From: Variovorax sp. MHTC-1
Lineage (GTDB): Bacteria; Pseudomonadota; Gammaproteobacteria; Burkholderiales; Burkholderiaceae_C
Assembly: GCF_003984645.1 (NCBI RefSeq)
Contig: NZ_RWKI01000006.1
Coordinates: 310,001 to 374,000 of the forward strand
Direction of reading: 5' to 3'
DNA: 64,000 nt
In this document: positions 35,123-43,902 of the stretch, in pieces
Position numbering within the stretch: position 1 is the first letter of the stretch
Layout: each line of letters opens with the position of its first letter
The notes under the pieces: model-generated
Database searches by the model: none
What the model saw: only the letters and a program-made list of their open reading frames with translations
What the model was told of the DNA's origin: nothing
Translations under genes and position numbers: made by a program

Positions 35123-36391
35123 CTACTTGTTCTTGTTGTAGACGTCGATGAACACCGCGGCCAGCAGCACCAGGCCCTTGATGACCTGCTGGTAGTCGAT
35201 GCCGATGCCGAGGATCGACATGCCGTTGTTCATCACGCCCATGACGAAGGCGCCGATGACCGCACCCATCACCTTGCCGACGCCGCCCGAGGCCGAAGCG
35301 CCGCCGATGAAGCAGGCCGCGATCACGTCGAGTTCGAAGCCGAGCCCCGCCTTCGGCGTGGCCGTGTTGAGGCGCGCCGCGAACACCAGTCCGGCCAGCG
35401 CCGCCAGCACGCCCATGTTGACGAAAGTCAGGAAGGCGAGCCGCTGCGTCTTGATGCCCGACAGCCGCGCGGCCTTCTCGTTGCCGCCCAGCGCGTAGAT
35501 GCGGCGGCCGACCGTGGTGCGGCTGGTCACGAAGTCGTAGGCCACGATCAGCACCGCCATCACGATCAGCACGTTCGGCAGGCCCTTGTAGGTGGCCAGC
35601 AGGTAGCTCAGCAGCAGGATGACCGCGGCGAAGAACAGGTTCTTGACGAGGAAGAAGGCGTAGGGCTCCTGCTCCATGCCGTGCTGCGCCAGCTTGGCGC
35701 GGCCGCGCAGCTTGAAGAACACCAGCGCCACCGCCGCCAGCGCGCCGAGCGCGAGCGAGCTCAGGTGCAGGCCGCCGCTGACCCCCAGGTCGGGCACGAA
35801 GCCCGAGCTCAGTTTCTGGAAGGTCTCGGGGAAGGGGCCCACCGACTGCCCCGCGAGCAGCGCCAGCGTCAGCCCCTTGAAGACCAGCATGCCGGCCAGC
35901 GTGACGATGAAGGAGGGGATACGGAAGAAGGCCACGAACCAGCCCTGCGAGGCGCCGATCAGGCCGCCGGCGATCAGGCAGACGATGAAGGTCGGCACGA
36001 AATGCCACTCGTACTCCACCATCAGCACCGCCGCCAGCGCGCCGATGAAGCCGCAGACCGAGCCGACCGACAGGTCGATGTGCCCGGCCACGATCACCAG
36101 CAGCATGCCGAGCGCCATGATCACGATGTAGCTGTTCTGCAGCAGCAGGTTGGTGAGGTTCAGCGGCCGCATCAGCGTGCCGTCCGTCAGCACCTGGAAC
36201 AGCACCATGATCGCGACCAGCGAGATCAGCATGCCGTATTCGCGCAGGTTGTTCTTGAGGAAGCCTGAATGCGCCTCCCCCGCCAGGACCCCCGCGGAAC
36301 CGGCTTCGCCGGGCCGCTGGGGCTGCGCCCGGAGGGGGGGTGTCTGAGTCACACGAAGGGGGCCAGGCTGGAGGGGAGCCTTTTCACTCAT
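35123..36391 (-). CDS. gguB: Multiple-sugar ABC permease GguB/MmsB-like
   Basis: A 422-aa permease that partners the ChvE-type sugar-binding protein. Signatures are [34 protein letters not shown] and [16 protein letters not shown]. The long interruption between segments (about residues 185-235) is typical of GguB/MmsB. The first 40 residues ([20 protein letters not shown] and onward) are encoded by a degenerate copy of the dispersed repeat and look unconserved. A GGGGAG ribosome site precedes the ATG inside the gguA 3' end (8-bp overlap), which supports this start. Confidence 0.9.
   Translation of the reverse strand: MSEKAPLQPGPLRVTQTPPLRAQPQRPGEAGSAGVLAGEAHSGFLKNNLREYGMLISLVAIMVLFQVLTDGTLMRPLNLTNLLLQNSYIVIMALGMLLVIVAGHIDLSVGSVCGFIGALAAVLMVEYEWHFVPTFIVCLIAGGLIGASQGWFVAFFRIPSFIVTLAGMLVFKGLTLALLAGQSVGPFPETFQKLSSGFVPDLGVSGGLHLSSLALGALAAVALVFFKLRGRAKLAQHGMEQEPYAFFLVKNLFFAAVILLLSYLLATYKGLPNVLIVMAVLIVAYDFVTSRTTVGRRIYALGGNEKAARLSGIKTQRLAFLTFVNMGVLAALAGLVFAARLNTATPKAGLGFELDVIAACFIGGASASGGVGKVMGAVIGAFVMGVMNNGMSILGIGIDYQQVIKGLVLLAAVFIDVYNKNK
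36285..36376. repeat. Diverged repeat copy inside gguB 5' coding region
   Basis: The order CGCGGAACCGGCTTCGCCGG, GCCGCTGG, GCGCCCGGAGGGGGG, CACACGAAGGGG, CCAGGCTGGAGGGG follows that of the elements at 39067-39159 and 49216-49305, with substitutions and small gaps. It is read as the first 35 or so codons of gguB. Confidence 0.65.
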
Positions 36392-37925
36392 GGACGCTGC
36401 TCCCCGAGGCCACGATGGCCCGCATGATCTTTTCCTGCGACGCTTCGGCGGCAGGAAGTTCGGCGACGAATCGCCCCTCGTTCATCACATAGATGCGGTC
36501 GCACATGCCCAGCAGTTCGGGCAGTTCGGAAGAAATCATGAGAATGCCTTTGCCCTGGCTCGCGAGCTGGTCGATGATGGTGTAGATCTCGTACTTGGCG
36601 CCGACGTCGATGCCGCGCGTGGGCTCGTCGAGGATCAGCAGTTCGGGCTTCACGAACAGCCACTTGGCGAGCACCACCTTCTGCTGGTTGCCGCCCGACA
36701 GGTTGAGCACCTGCTGGTCGACGCCGGCGCAGCGGATGCCGAGCGCGCGGCGGTACTCGTTGGCGACCTTGAACTCGCGCGCGTCGTCGATCACGCCGCC
36801 GTCCGAGATGGCCGCCAGATTGGCGAGGCTCACGTTCTTTCGGATGTCCTCCTCCAGCACCAGGCCGGCGCCCTTGCGGTCTTCGGTGACGTAGGCGATG
36901 CCGTGGTCGATCGCGCGGCCGATGGTGGAAACGTCCACTTCCTTGCCGTGCATGAAGACCGAGCCGCTGATGCGCTGGCCGTAGGAGCGCCCGAACACGC
37001 TCATCGCGAACTCGGTGCGGCCGGCGCCCATGAGGCCGGCGATGCCGACGATCTCGCCGCGCCGCACGTGCAGGTTCACGCCCTTGATCTGCTCGCGCTC
37101 GGCATGCAGCGCGTGGTGCACGCGCCAGTCGCGCACCTCGAACACGGTCTCGCCGATCTGCGGCGTGCGCTCGGGATAGCGGTGCGCCATGTCGCGCCCC
37201 ACCATGCCGCGGATGATCCGGTCCTCGCTGATCGGCGCGGTGCGGCAGTCCATGGTCTCGACGGTGGCGCCGTCGCGCAGCACGGTGATCGAGTCAGCCA
37301 CCTTGGCGATCTCGTTGAGCTTGTGCGAGATGAGGATCGAGGAGATGCCTTGCTTCTTGAGGCCGAGCAGGAGCTGCAGCAGCGCATCGCTGTCGCTCTC
37401 GTTGAGGCTCGCCGTCGGCTCGTCGAGGATCAGGAGCTTGACCTCCTTCGAGAGCGCCTTCGCGATCTCCACCAGCTGCTGCTTGCCGACGCCGAGGTCG
37501 GTGATCAGCGCGGTCGGCGGCTCCTTCAGGCCGACCTTGGCCAAGAGCTCGCGCGTCTTCGCATAGGCGGAGAACCAGTCGATCACGCCGCCACGCGCCG
37601 TCTCGTTGCCGAGGAAGATGTTCTCGGCGATCGACAACAGCGGCACCAGCGCGAGCTCCTGGTGGATGATGATGATGCCGAGCTTCTCGCTGTCGGCGAT
37701 GTCGTGGAAGCGGCGCAGCTCGCCCTCGAAGCGGATCTCGCCGGAATAGCTGTCGCAGGGATAGACCCCACTGAGCACCTTCATCAGCGTCGACTTGCCC
37801 GCGCCGTTCTCGCCCACCACCGCGTGGATCTCGCCCGCGCGCACCGCGAGGTTGACGTTGTCCAGCGCGTTCACCCCCGGAAAGGTCTTGGTGATGCCGC
37901 GCATCTCCAGAATCACATCGTTCAC
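36384..37925 (-). CDS. gguA: Multiple-sugar ABC ATPase GguA/MmsA-like
   Basis: A 513-aa double ATPase of the ChvE-GguAB system. The first half has Walker [28 protein letters not shown] and [13 protein letters not shown]. The second half has [27 protein letters not shown] and [12 protein letters not shown]. It starts 34 bp after chvE and overlaps gguB by 8 bp. Confidence 0.92.
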   Translation of the reverse strand: MNDVILEMRGITKTFPGVNALDNVNLAVRAGEIHAVVGENGAGKSTLMKVLSGVYPCDSYSGEIRFEGELRRFHDIADSEKLGIIIIHQELALVPLLSIAENIFLGNETARGGVIDWFSAYAKTRELLAKVGLKEPPTALITDLGVGKQQLVEIAKALSKEVKLLILDEPTASLNESDSDALLQLLLGLKKQGISSILISHKLNEIAKVADSITVLRDGATVETMDCRTAPISEDRIIRGMVGRDMAHRYPERTPQIGETVFEVRDWRVHHALHAEREQIKGVNLHVRRGEIVGIAGLMGAGRTEFAMSVFGRSYGQRISGSVFMHGKEVDVSTIGRAIDHGIAYVTEDRKGAGLVLEEDIRKNVSLANLAAISDGGVIDDAREFKVANEYRRALGIRCAGVDQQVLNLSGGNQQKVVLAKWLFVKPELLILDEPTRGIDVGAKYEIYTIIDQLASQGKGILMISSELPELLGMCDRIYVMNEGRFVAELPAAEASQEKIMRAIVASGSSVHE

Positions 37926-37959
37926 CCTGTCTCCTTCGAACCTCCGCCTGCCGCCGCGG

Positions 37960-39030
37960 CTACTTGATCTGGCTTTCCTTGTAGTAGCCGCTGTCGACCA
38001 GTGCCTGCTTCCAGTTCGATGCGTCGACGCTGACCGGCTTGAGCAGGTAGGAGGGCACGACCTTGACGCCGTTGTTGTAGGTCTTGGTGTCGTTCACCTC
38101 CGGCGTCTTGCCGGCAAGCATCGCGTCCACCATGTTCACCGTCACCTTGGCCAGTTCGCGCGTGTCCTTGAACACGGTGGCCGTCTGCTCCTTGCGCAGG
38201 ATCGACTTGACCGAGGGCACTTCGGCATCCTGCCCCGTCACCACCGGCATCGGCTGCTGGCCCGAGCCGTAGCCCACGCCCTTCAGCGAGGAGATGATGC
38301 CGATCGAGAGGCCGTCGTAGGGCGAGAGCACTGCATCGACGCGGTCCTTGGTGTAGTAGGCCGACAGCAGGTTGTCCATGCGCGCCTGCGCCACCGCGCC
38401 GTCCCAGCGCAGCGTGGAAACCTTGTCCATGCCCAGCTGCTTGCTGCGCACCACCAGCTTGCCGCTGTCGATGTAGGGCTTGAGCACCGACATCGCGCCG
38501 TTGTAGAAGAAGAAGGCGTTGTTGTCGTCCGGCGAGCCGCCGAAGAGCTCGATGTTGTACGGGCCCTTGCCTTCCTTCAGCTTCAGCGCCTGCTCGATGT
38601 AGCCCGCCTGCAGCACGCCGACCTGGAAGTTGTCGAAGGTCGCGTAGTAGTCGACGTTCTTCGAGCCCTTGATGAGCCGGTCGTAGGCGATCACTTTCAC
38701 GCCCCTGTCGGCCGCCTTCTGCAGCACGTCCGACAGGGTGCTGCCATCGATCGCGGCGATCACCAGCACCTTCGCGCCCTTCGTCACCATGTTCTCGATC
38801 TGCGCGAGCTGGTTCGGGATGTCGTCGTCGGCGTACTGGAGATCGGTCTTGTAGCCCTTCTCCTTGAAGTACTTGACCATGTTGGTGCCGTCGGCGATCC
38901 AGCGCGCCGAGGACTTGGTCGGCATCGAGATCGCGATCGGGCCCTTGTCCTGCGCCTGGGCCAGCGGCGCGAGGCCGATCAGGCCCATGGCGGCGCCGGC
39001 GAGCAGGGTCTTGAGAAAGATGCGTTTCAT
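37960..39030 (-). CDS. chvE: Periplasmic multiple-sugar-binding protein ChvE
   Basis: A 356-aa precursor with a signal peptide ([20 protein letters not shown], cleaved after AQA). The mature part matches Chv[77 protein letters not shown] and [12 protein letters not shown]. ChvE binds aldoses such as arabinose, galactose, glucose and xylose and feeds GguAB. The ATG at 39030 has AAGGAG 11 bases upstream. The gap to ytfQ upstream holds a dispersed repeat. Confidence 0.93.
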   Translation of the reverse strand: MKRIFLKTLLAGAAMGLIGLAPLAQAQDKGPIAISMPTKSSARWIADGTNMVKYFKEKGYKTDLQYADDDIPNQLAQIENMVTKGAKVLVIAAIDGSTLSDVLQKAADRGVKVIAYDRLIKGSKNVDYYATFDNFQVGVLQAGYIEQALKLKEGKGPYNIELFGGSPDDNNAFFFYNGAMSVLKPYIDSGKLVVRSKQLGMDKVSTLRWDGAVAQARMDNLLSAYYTKDRVDAVLSPYDGLSIGIISSLKGVGYGSGQQPMPVVTGQDAEVPSVKSILRKEQTATVFKDTRELAKVTVNMVDAMLAGKTPEVNDTKTYNNGVKVVPSYLLKPVSVDASNWKQALVDSGYYKESQIK

Positions 39031-39066
39031 GAACAATGTCTCCTTAGGTTGATCCGGACCCCTTCC

Positions 39067-39159
39067 AGGAACACCACGGAACCGGCTGTGCCGGGCCGTC
39101 GGTGTTGCCCCCGGCGAGGGGGAAGGCGCGCGCGACACGAAGTGCGCGAAGCCTGGGGG
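39067..39159. repeat. Dispersed 90-bp repeat, copy between ytfQ and chvE
   Basis: The reverse complement of the element at 49216-49305 aligns with this stretch over nearly its whole length, with few mismatches (shared GGAACACC, CGGAACCGGCT, TGCCGGGCCG, GGTGTTGCCCCCGG, ACACGAAGTG, AAGCCTGGGGG). It contains internal dyads such as CCGGCTGTGCCGG and CCCCCGGCGAGGGGG that would fold in the operon mRNA between ytfQ and chvE. Confidence 0.85.
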
Positions 39160-39162
39160 TGG

Positions 39163-40131
39163 TCAATACTTCCTTTTCGGGAATTCCTTGGCGGCCACTT
39201 CCATCGGGAAGATGCCCTCTTCCGTCACGATGCGCTTCGGAACCGGCTTGCCGGCCTTGATGTCCTTCACCGCCGTCATCAGCTGCGGGCCGAGCAGCGG
39301 GCTGCATTCGACCGACACGTTGAGCTTGCCGGCCATCATGGCCTCGAAGGCGCCCTTGACCGCGTCGATCGAGATGATCGTGATGTCCTTCGCCGGCTTC
39401 ATGCCCGCTTCCTCGATGGCCTGGATCGCGCCGATCGCCATGTCGTCGTTGTGCGCGTAGAGCACGTTGATCTTCTTGCCCTCGGCCTTAAGGAAGGCTT
39501 CCATCACTTCCTTGCCCTTGGCGCGCGTGAAGTCGCCGGTCTGAGAGCGGATGATCTTGAACTTCGGATCGGCCTTGATGATTTCCTCGAAGCCCTTCTT
39601 GCGGTCGATCGCGGGCGCCGAGCCCACGGTGCCCTGCAGCTCGACGATGTTGACCTCGCCCTTCTGGTCCTTCATCTTCTCGACCAGCCAGCGCCCGGCC
39701 TTGCGGCCTTCCTCGACGAAGTCGGAACCCATGAAGGTGACGTAGAGCGAGTCGTCCTTGGCGTTGACGGCGCGGTCGGTCAGCACCACCGGGATCTTGG
39801 CGGCCTTGGCTTCGCGCAGCACCGTTTCCCAGCCCGACTCGACCACCGGCGAGAACGCGATGACATCGACCTTTTGCGCGATGAAGGAGCGGATCGCCTT
39901 GATCTGGTTCTCCTGCTTCTGCTGCCCGTCGGAGAACTTGAGCTCGATGCCGGCCTCCTTGGCGGCCGACTTGATCGACTCCGTATTGGCGGTGCGCCAT
40001 TCGCTTTCGGCGCCGACCTGGGCGAAGCCGAGAACGATCTTCTTCTGCGCCAGCGCCGTGCCCGGCAGCAGCGAAGCCATCGAGGCGGCTGCGAGGGCAA
40101 GCGTGGTGAGCGTGCGACGGTTCAGTTTCAT
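39163..40131 (-). CDS. ytfQ: Periplasmic sugar-binding protein, YtfQ-like
   Basis: A 322-aa precursor with a signal peptide (MKLNRRTLTTLALAAASMAS, cleaved after ALA). The mature part begins KKIVLGFAQVGAESEWRTAN, diagnostic of the galactofuranose-binding protein YtfQ family. Others are FIAQKVDVIAFSPVVESGW, VLTDRAVNAKDDSLYVTF and YAHNDDMAIGAIQAIEEAG. It has an AGGAG ribosome site. Its cognate ATPase and permeases lie four genes downstream, after chvE-gguA-gguB. Confidence 0.9.
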   Translation of the reverse strand: MKLNRRTLTTLALAAASMASLLPGTALAQKKIVLGFAQVGAESEWRTANTESIKSAAKEAGIELKFSDGQQKQENQIKAIRSFIAQKVDVIAFSPVVESGWETVLREAKAAKIPVVLTDRAVNAKDDSLYVTFMGSDFVEEGRKAGRWLVEKMKDQKGEVNIVELQGTVGSAPAIDRKKGFEEIIKADPKFKIIRSQTGDFTRAKGKEVMEAFLKAEGKKINVLYAHNDDMAIGAIQAIEEAGMKPAKDITIISIDAVKGAFEAMMAGKLNVSVECSPLLGPQLMTAVKDIKAGKPVPKRIVTEEGIFPMEVAAKEFPKRKY

Positions 40132-40189
40132 GGTCTGTCTCCTGTGGTTGTCGTGGTGAAAAAAAACTCAAGCGCCGGGGGTGCCTGCA

Positions 40190-41641
40190 TCAGGCCATCA
40201 CATACCCCGTCTTGACCGTGGTGTAGAACTCGGCCGCGTAGCGCCCCTGCTCCCGCGGCCCGTAGCTCGATGCCTTGCGGCCGCCGAAGGGCACGTGGTA
40301 GTCGACGCCGGCAGTCGGCAGGTTGACCATGGTCATGCCCACCTTGGCGTGGCGCTTGAAGTGCATGGCGCGCTGCAGCGAGGCAGTGCAGATGCCGGCG
40401 CACAGGCCGAAGGGCGTGTCGTTGGCCAGCACCAGCGCATGCTCGTAGTCGTCGGCGCGCAGCACGCAGGCAACCGGGCCGAAGATCTCTTCGCGCGCCA
40501 CGCGCTGATGGGGCCGGGCCAGGAACAGGGCCGGGCTCATGTAGTGGCCGGCAGTCGGCCGCGTGAGCAGCTCGCCGCCCCACACGTGCTCGGCGCCCTC
40601 CTCGATCGCGGCCGCGATCGAGGCCATGTTCTGCCCGAGCTGGCGGCGGTCGACCACCGGGCCGATGTCGATGCCGCGCTCCAGCGCATGCCCGACCTTG
40701 AGCGCGGCCATGCGGCGGCGCAGGCGCGCGACGAAGGCATCGTGCACCGGCGCTTCGACGATCAGCCGGCTCGATGCGGTGCAACGCTGCCCGGTCGAGA
40801 AGTACGCGCCCTGCACCGCGCAGTCGACGGCAAGCTCGAGGTCGGCGTCGGCCAGCACCACGAGCGGATTCTTGCCGCCCATCTCGAGCTGCACCTTGGC
40901 GTGGCGCGCCGATGCGGCGCGCAGGATGCGCTCGCCGGTCTCGACCGAGCCGGTGAAGCTGATCGCATCGACCAGCGGGCTGTCGACGATCGCCTGGCCC
41001 ACCTCGCGGCCGCTGCCCATCACCAGGTTGAAGGTGCCGGCCGGCAGCGCCGCGCGGCTGATGATCTCGGCGAGCGCCCAGCCGCAGGCCGGCACCAGTT
41101 CGGCCGGCTTGAACACCACGCTGTTGCCGTAGGCGAGCGCGGGCGCGATCTTCCAGGCGGGAATCGCGAGCGGAAAATTCCAGGGTGCGATCAGGCCGAC
41201 CACTCCGACGGGCTCGCGCGTCACGTCGACCTGCACGCCGGGGCGCATCGACGACATCGTCTCGCCGCCAGCGCGCAGCGCCTCGCCGGCGAAGAACTTG
41301 AAGATCTGGCCTGCGCGCGTCGCTTCGGCGATGGCCTCGGCCAGGGTCTTGCCTTCCTCGCGCGCCAGCAGCACGCCGAGTTCTTCGCGGCGCGCCAGCA
41401 GCTCGCTGCCGATCTGGTCGAGCACGTCGGCGCGGCGCTGCGGCGTGGTCCGGCTCCAGTGCGGAAAGGCATCGACTGCCGCGCGGATCGCCGATTCGGT
41501 CTGGCTGCGGTCGGCGCGCGCGTACTCGGCGACCACCTCGCGCGTGTCGGACGGGTTTTCGCTCAGGCCGCTGGTCACGCCGGTCTCCCAGCGGCCGTTG
41601 ATGTACTGCCTGGCGTTCTGTTGGAGGTGGCTGCGCTTCAA
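40190..41641 (-). CDS. 2-oxoglutarate semialdehyde dehydrogenase
   Basis: A 483-aa NAD(P)-dependent aldehyde dehydrogenase. Catalytic residues are C287 in GQRCTASS, E253 in LEMGGKNP and N155 in PWNFPLAI; the coenzyme motif is FTGSVETG. With the sugar-acid dehydratases downstream, the obvious substrate is 2-oxoglutarate semialdehyde, giving 2-oxoglutarate, as for AraE of Azospirillum; succinate semialdehyde activity is often shared. It is the first gene of the long minus-strand operon, 58 bp before ytfQ, and is divergent from the LysR regulator. Confidence 0.88.
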   Translation of the reverse strand: MKRSHLQQNARQYINGRWETGVTSGLSENPSDTREVVAEYARADRSQTESAIRAAVDAFPHWSRTTPQRRADVLDQIGSELLARREELGVLLAREEGKTLAEAIAEATRAGQIFKFFAGEALRAGGETMSSMRPGVQVDVTREPVGVVGLIAPWNFPLAIPAWKIAPALAYGNSVVFKPAELVPACGWALAEIISRAALPAGTFNLVMGSGREVGQAIVDSPLVDAISFTGSVETGERILRAASARHAKVQLEMGGKNPLVVLADADLELAVDCAVQGAYFSTGQRCTASSRLIVEAPVHDAFVARLRRRMAALKVGHALERGIDIGPVVDRRQLGQNMASIAAAIEEGAEHVWGGELLTRPTAGHYMSPALFLARPHQRVAREEIFGPVACVLRADDYEHALVLANDTPFGLCAGICTASLQRAMHFKRHAKVGMTMVNLPTAGVDYHVPFGGRKASSYGPREQGRYAAEFYTTVKTGYVMA

Positions 41642-41731
41642 AGTGCGGCGAGTTTAGGAATCACACCAATATCTTTCCAATCAATATTTGGATTGAATCG
41701 ATATCAGAAACAGCATCCAGGTAAACCCCAA
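41642..41731. promoter_or_regulatory. A/T-rich divergent regulatory region (LysR gene / pentose operon)
   Basis: About 60 bp from 41655 to 41715 are markedly A/T-rich in a GC-rich setting and hold overlapping imperfect dyads (CCAATAT...AATATTTGG; CAATC...GATTG around 41678-41695) suited to a LysR-type regulator. The 9-mer CAATCAATA at 41678-41686 recurs at 43819-43827 in front of the sugar dehydrogenase and lactonase genes. I could not define -35/-10 pairs with confidence. Confidence 0.5.
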
Positions 41732-42691
41732 ATGACCAACTACACCCACTGGTTCATCCGTGCACGCCTCAAGACCCGCCAATTGCTGCTGCTCGTGGCC
41801 CTGGCCGAGGAAGGCAACATCCATCGCGCGGCGCAGGTGCTCAACATGACGCAGCCCGCGGCCTCGAAGCTGCTGAAGGACCTGGAGGACGTGCTGGAGG
41901 TCTCGCTCTTCGAGCGCCTGCCGCGCGGCATGCGCCCGACCTGGTACGGCGAGACCATGATCCGCCACGCGCGCGAGGCCCTGGCGAGCCTCAACCAGGC
42001 GCACGACGAGCTGGTCGCGCTGAAGGCCGGCAGCTTCGGCCAGGTCGGCATCGGCGCGGTCACCTCGCCCGGCCTGGTGCTGCTGCCGCCGGCGATGGTG
42101 GCGGTGAAGCGCGAGCAGCCGAACCTGCGCATCTCGCTCGATATCGAGACCAGCCCGGTGCTGTTCGAACGGCTCGAGCAGGGCAAGCTCGACATCCTGG
42201 TCGCGCGCCTGTTCGCGGAGCACGACAAGTCGAACCTGCGCTACGAGGCGCTGGTCGAGGAGCCGGTGTGCGCGCTGGTGCGCCCCGGGCATCCGCTGCT
42301 CGGCATGAGCGGCCTGGGCCTGCGCGACCTGGTCTCGGCCGGCTGGATCGTGCCGCCGGCAGGCAGCGTGCTGCGCCACCGCTTCGACCTGATGTTCCAG
42401 GAGGAAGGCCTCGCGCCGCCGCTCAACGTGATCGAGACCGCGGCGCTGCTGTTCATCACGCGCATGCTGCAGCAGAGCGACATGATTGCCGTGCTCGCGA
42501 CCGACGTGGCCCGCTACTACGCCGCGCACGGCATCGGCGCCGTGCTGCCGGTCGACATGCCCTGCCACATGGACGCCTTCGGCCTCATCACGCGCACCGA
42601 CCGGCTGCCCTCGCCCGCGGCCAAGGTGATGATGAAGGCGCTGAAGGCGCAATGCTTGGCGGTGTATGGGCGGCGGCTGGAGGCGGACTAG
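41732..42691 (+). CDS. gbpR: LysR-family regulator, GbpR-like
   Basis: A 319-aa LysR regulator. The winged HTH is at about residues 15-70 (TRQLLLLVALAEEGNIHRAA, MTQPAASKLLKDLE), followed by a substrate-binding co-inducer domain. The beginning WFIRARLKTRQLLLL and the divergence from a ChvE-containing operon are as for GbpR, the sugar-responsive regulator of chvE in Agrobacterium. The symbol is by context and similarity, not certain. Its likely targets are the divergent pentose operon and possibly the 43007-44814 pair. Confidence 0.8.
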   Translation: MTNYTHWFIRARLKTRQLLLLVALAEEGNIHRAAQVLNMTQPAASKLLKDLEDVLEVSLFERLPRGMRPTWYGETMIRHAREALASLNQAHDELVALKAGSFGQVGIGAVTSPGLVLLPPAMVAVKREQPNLRISLDIETSPVLFERLEQGKLDILVARLFAEHDKSNLRYEALVEEPVCALVRPGHPLLGMSGLGLRDLVSAGWIVPPAGSVLRHRFDLMFQEEGLAPPLNVIETAALLFITRMLQQSDMIAVLATDVARYYAAHGIGAVLPVDMPCHMDAFGLITRTDRLPSPAAKVMMKALKAQCLAVYGRRLEAD

Positions 42692-43006
42692 GGTCCTGCT
42701 TGTCGTTCGGGGTGCGGGAGGCGGGCGGTGTGCCCTGTGCCGGCCCACGGCACCGCGTGCCTCCAGACAGGTTCGGCGCGCCCCCCAACCCTCCCCCAGA
42801 GGGGGAGGGAGCAAGACGGGATGCGATGCCGCTCTTTCGCGCGCAGCCGGTATTCCTCCCTCCCCCTCTGGGGAAGGGTTGGGGTGGGGGCACCGGGCCC
42901 TCGAAGCGCACGCGACACTCGAACACCTACAAAGCCCGGTATGCGGCATGGGTCGGGCGATCCCCTCTGCGCCGCCGAAGCGTCCAAACCAGCGGAAAGC
43001 AGAGCC
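42692..43006. other. 315-bp convergent intergenic region with large palindrome
   Basis: No gene is supported here. The main content is the inverted repeat at 42781-42886. The flanks (42692-42780 and 42887-43006) are GC-rich and show no promoter-like sequence or credible ORF; ORFs crossing the region are extensions of real genes' other frames. Confidence 0.7.
42781..42886. repeat. Long inverted repeat with 44-nt loop
   Basis: The arm at 42781-42811 pairs with the arm at 42856-42886 at about 29 of 31 positions. Each arm is itself palindromic: CCCTCCCCC-AGA-GGGGGAGGG is perfect at 42789-42809, and the second arm holds CCCTCCCC-CTCT-GGGGAAGGG. It lies between two convergent genes, where it could stop transcription from both sides, although no T-run follows. 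Confidence 0.85.
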
Positions 43007-43783
43007 CTACACCCAGCCCGCATCCACCTTGAACTCCTGCGCCGTGCACATCGCCGCGTCGTCCGAAGCGAGGAACAGCACCATGCGCGCGATGTCATGC
43101 GGCTGCAGCTTGTCGGGCAGGCACTGGTTGCGCTTGATCTCGCGCTCGCCCTCGGCGTCGAGCCAGAGCTTGATCTGGCGCTCTGTCATCACCCAGCCCG
43201 GCGACACCGTGTTGATGCGGATGCGGTCCTCGCCCAGCGGCCTGGCGAGCCCGCGCGTGAGGCCGTTGACCGACGATTTCGCGATTGCATAGCAGGGGTA
43301 GGCGCCGCCCTTGCCCTGCCAGCCGGTCGAGCCGAGATTGACGATCGAGCCGAAGCCCAGGCGCCGCATGCCCGGCACCACCGACTGGATGGCGAAGAAG
43401 GCGGGCCGCTCGTTGATCGCCATGCGCTCCTCGTAGTAGGCCGGCGTCACCGATTCGAGCGTGTGGCGATCGTCGCTCGCGACGTTGTTGACCAGCACCG
43501 CGAAATCGCCCAGCTCTGCCGCCGCCTCGGCGATGCACGACTGCAGCGCCGCCACGTCGCGCACATCGCACACGCGCCACCATGGCGCGGCATGGCCCGC
43601 CTCGGCCAGTTGCCGCGCGAGCGCATCGCTCGCGCCCTCGGCGATGTCGACGAAGGCCACGCGCGCGCCCTGCTCGGCGAAGGCGCTCACCATCGCGGCG
43701 CCGATGCCGCTGCCGCCGCCGGTAATGAAAACCGGCCTTCCCTTCAGGCTCGGATAGGTGGAAAGTGCAGAGGCGGGATTCAT
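43007..43783 (-). CDS. SDR sugar 1-dehydrogenase (arabinose/xylose type)
   Basis: A 258-aa short-chain dehydrogenase with GGGSGIG near residue 22-28 for NAD(P) and the catalytic Ser (NLGSTGW) and YAIAK. The overall sequence pattern (YPSLKGRPVFITGGGSGIGA, NDDRH-like NNVASDDRHTLESVTPAYY, FLASDDAAMCTAQEFKVDAGW) is that of Caulobacter xylose dehydrogenase XylB. It probably oxidises L-arabinose or D-xylose to the lactone. The ATG at 43783 has GGAG seven bases upstream; the longer reading is unneeded. It is divergent from the lactonase, its natural next step. Confidence 0.85.
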   Translation of the reverse strand: MNPASALSTYPSLKGRPVFITGGGSGIGAAMVSAFAEQGARVAFVDIAEGASDALARQLAEAGHAAPWWRVCDVRDVAALQSCIAEAAAELGDFAVLVNNVASDDRHTLESVTPAYYEERMAINERPAFFAIQSVVPGMRRLGFGSIVNLGSTGWQGKGGAYPCYAIAKSSVNGLTRGLARPLGEDRIRINTVSPGWVMTERQIKLWLDAEGEREIKRNQCLPDKLQPHDIARMVLFLASDDAAMCTAQEFKVDAGWV

Positions 43784-43902
43784 CAAGTCTCCAAAATATG
43801 GGATTGCAATTCGCGTATCAATCAATACACAAACAATTAATTTCTAATATCAATATGCCTTGATACGATCCGCCGCGTCAAGGGACACCGCAGGAGACAC
43901 GC
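43784..43902. promoter_or_regulatory. Divergent regulatory region, dehydrogenase / lactonase
   Basis: An A/T-rich 119-bp stretch with two clean dyads: GTAT-CAATCA-ATAC (43815-43828) and TATCAA-TATGCC-TTGATA (43848-43865). The second overlaps a -10-like TAATAT (43845-43850) directed to the lactonase. The motif CAATCAATA is shared with the region at 41678-41686, suggesting a common regulator. Confidence 0.55.

Noticed and set aside
43860..43888. TTGATA as the -35 of the lactonase promoter
   Set aside because: At 16-18 bp spacing the expected -10 position is GGACAC-like and not acceptable; TAATAT at 43845-43850 is a better -10 for an activated promoter.
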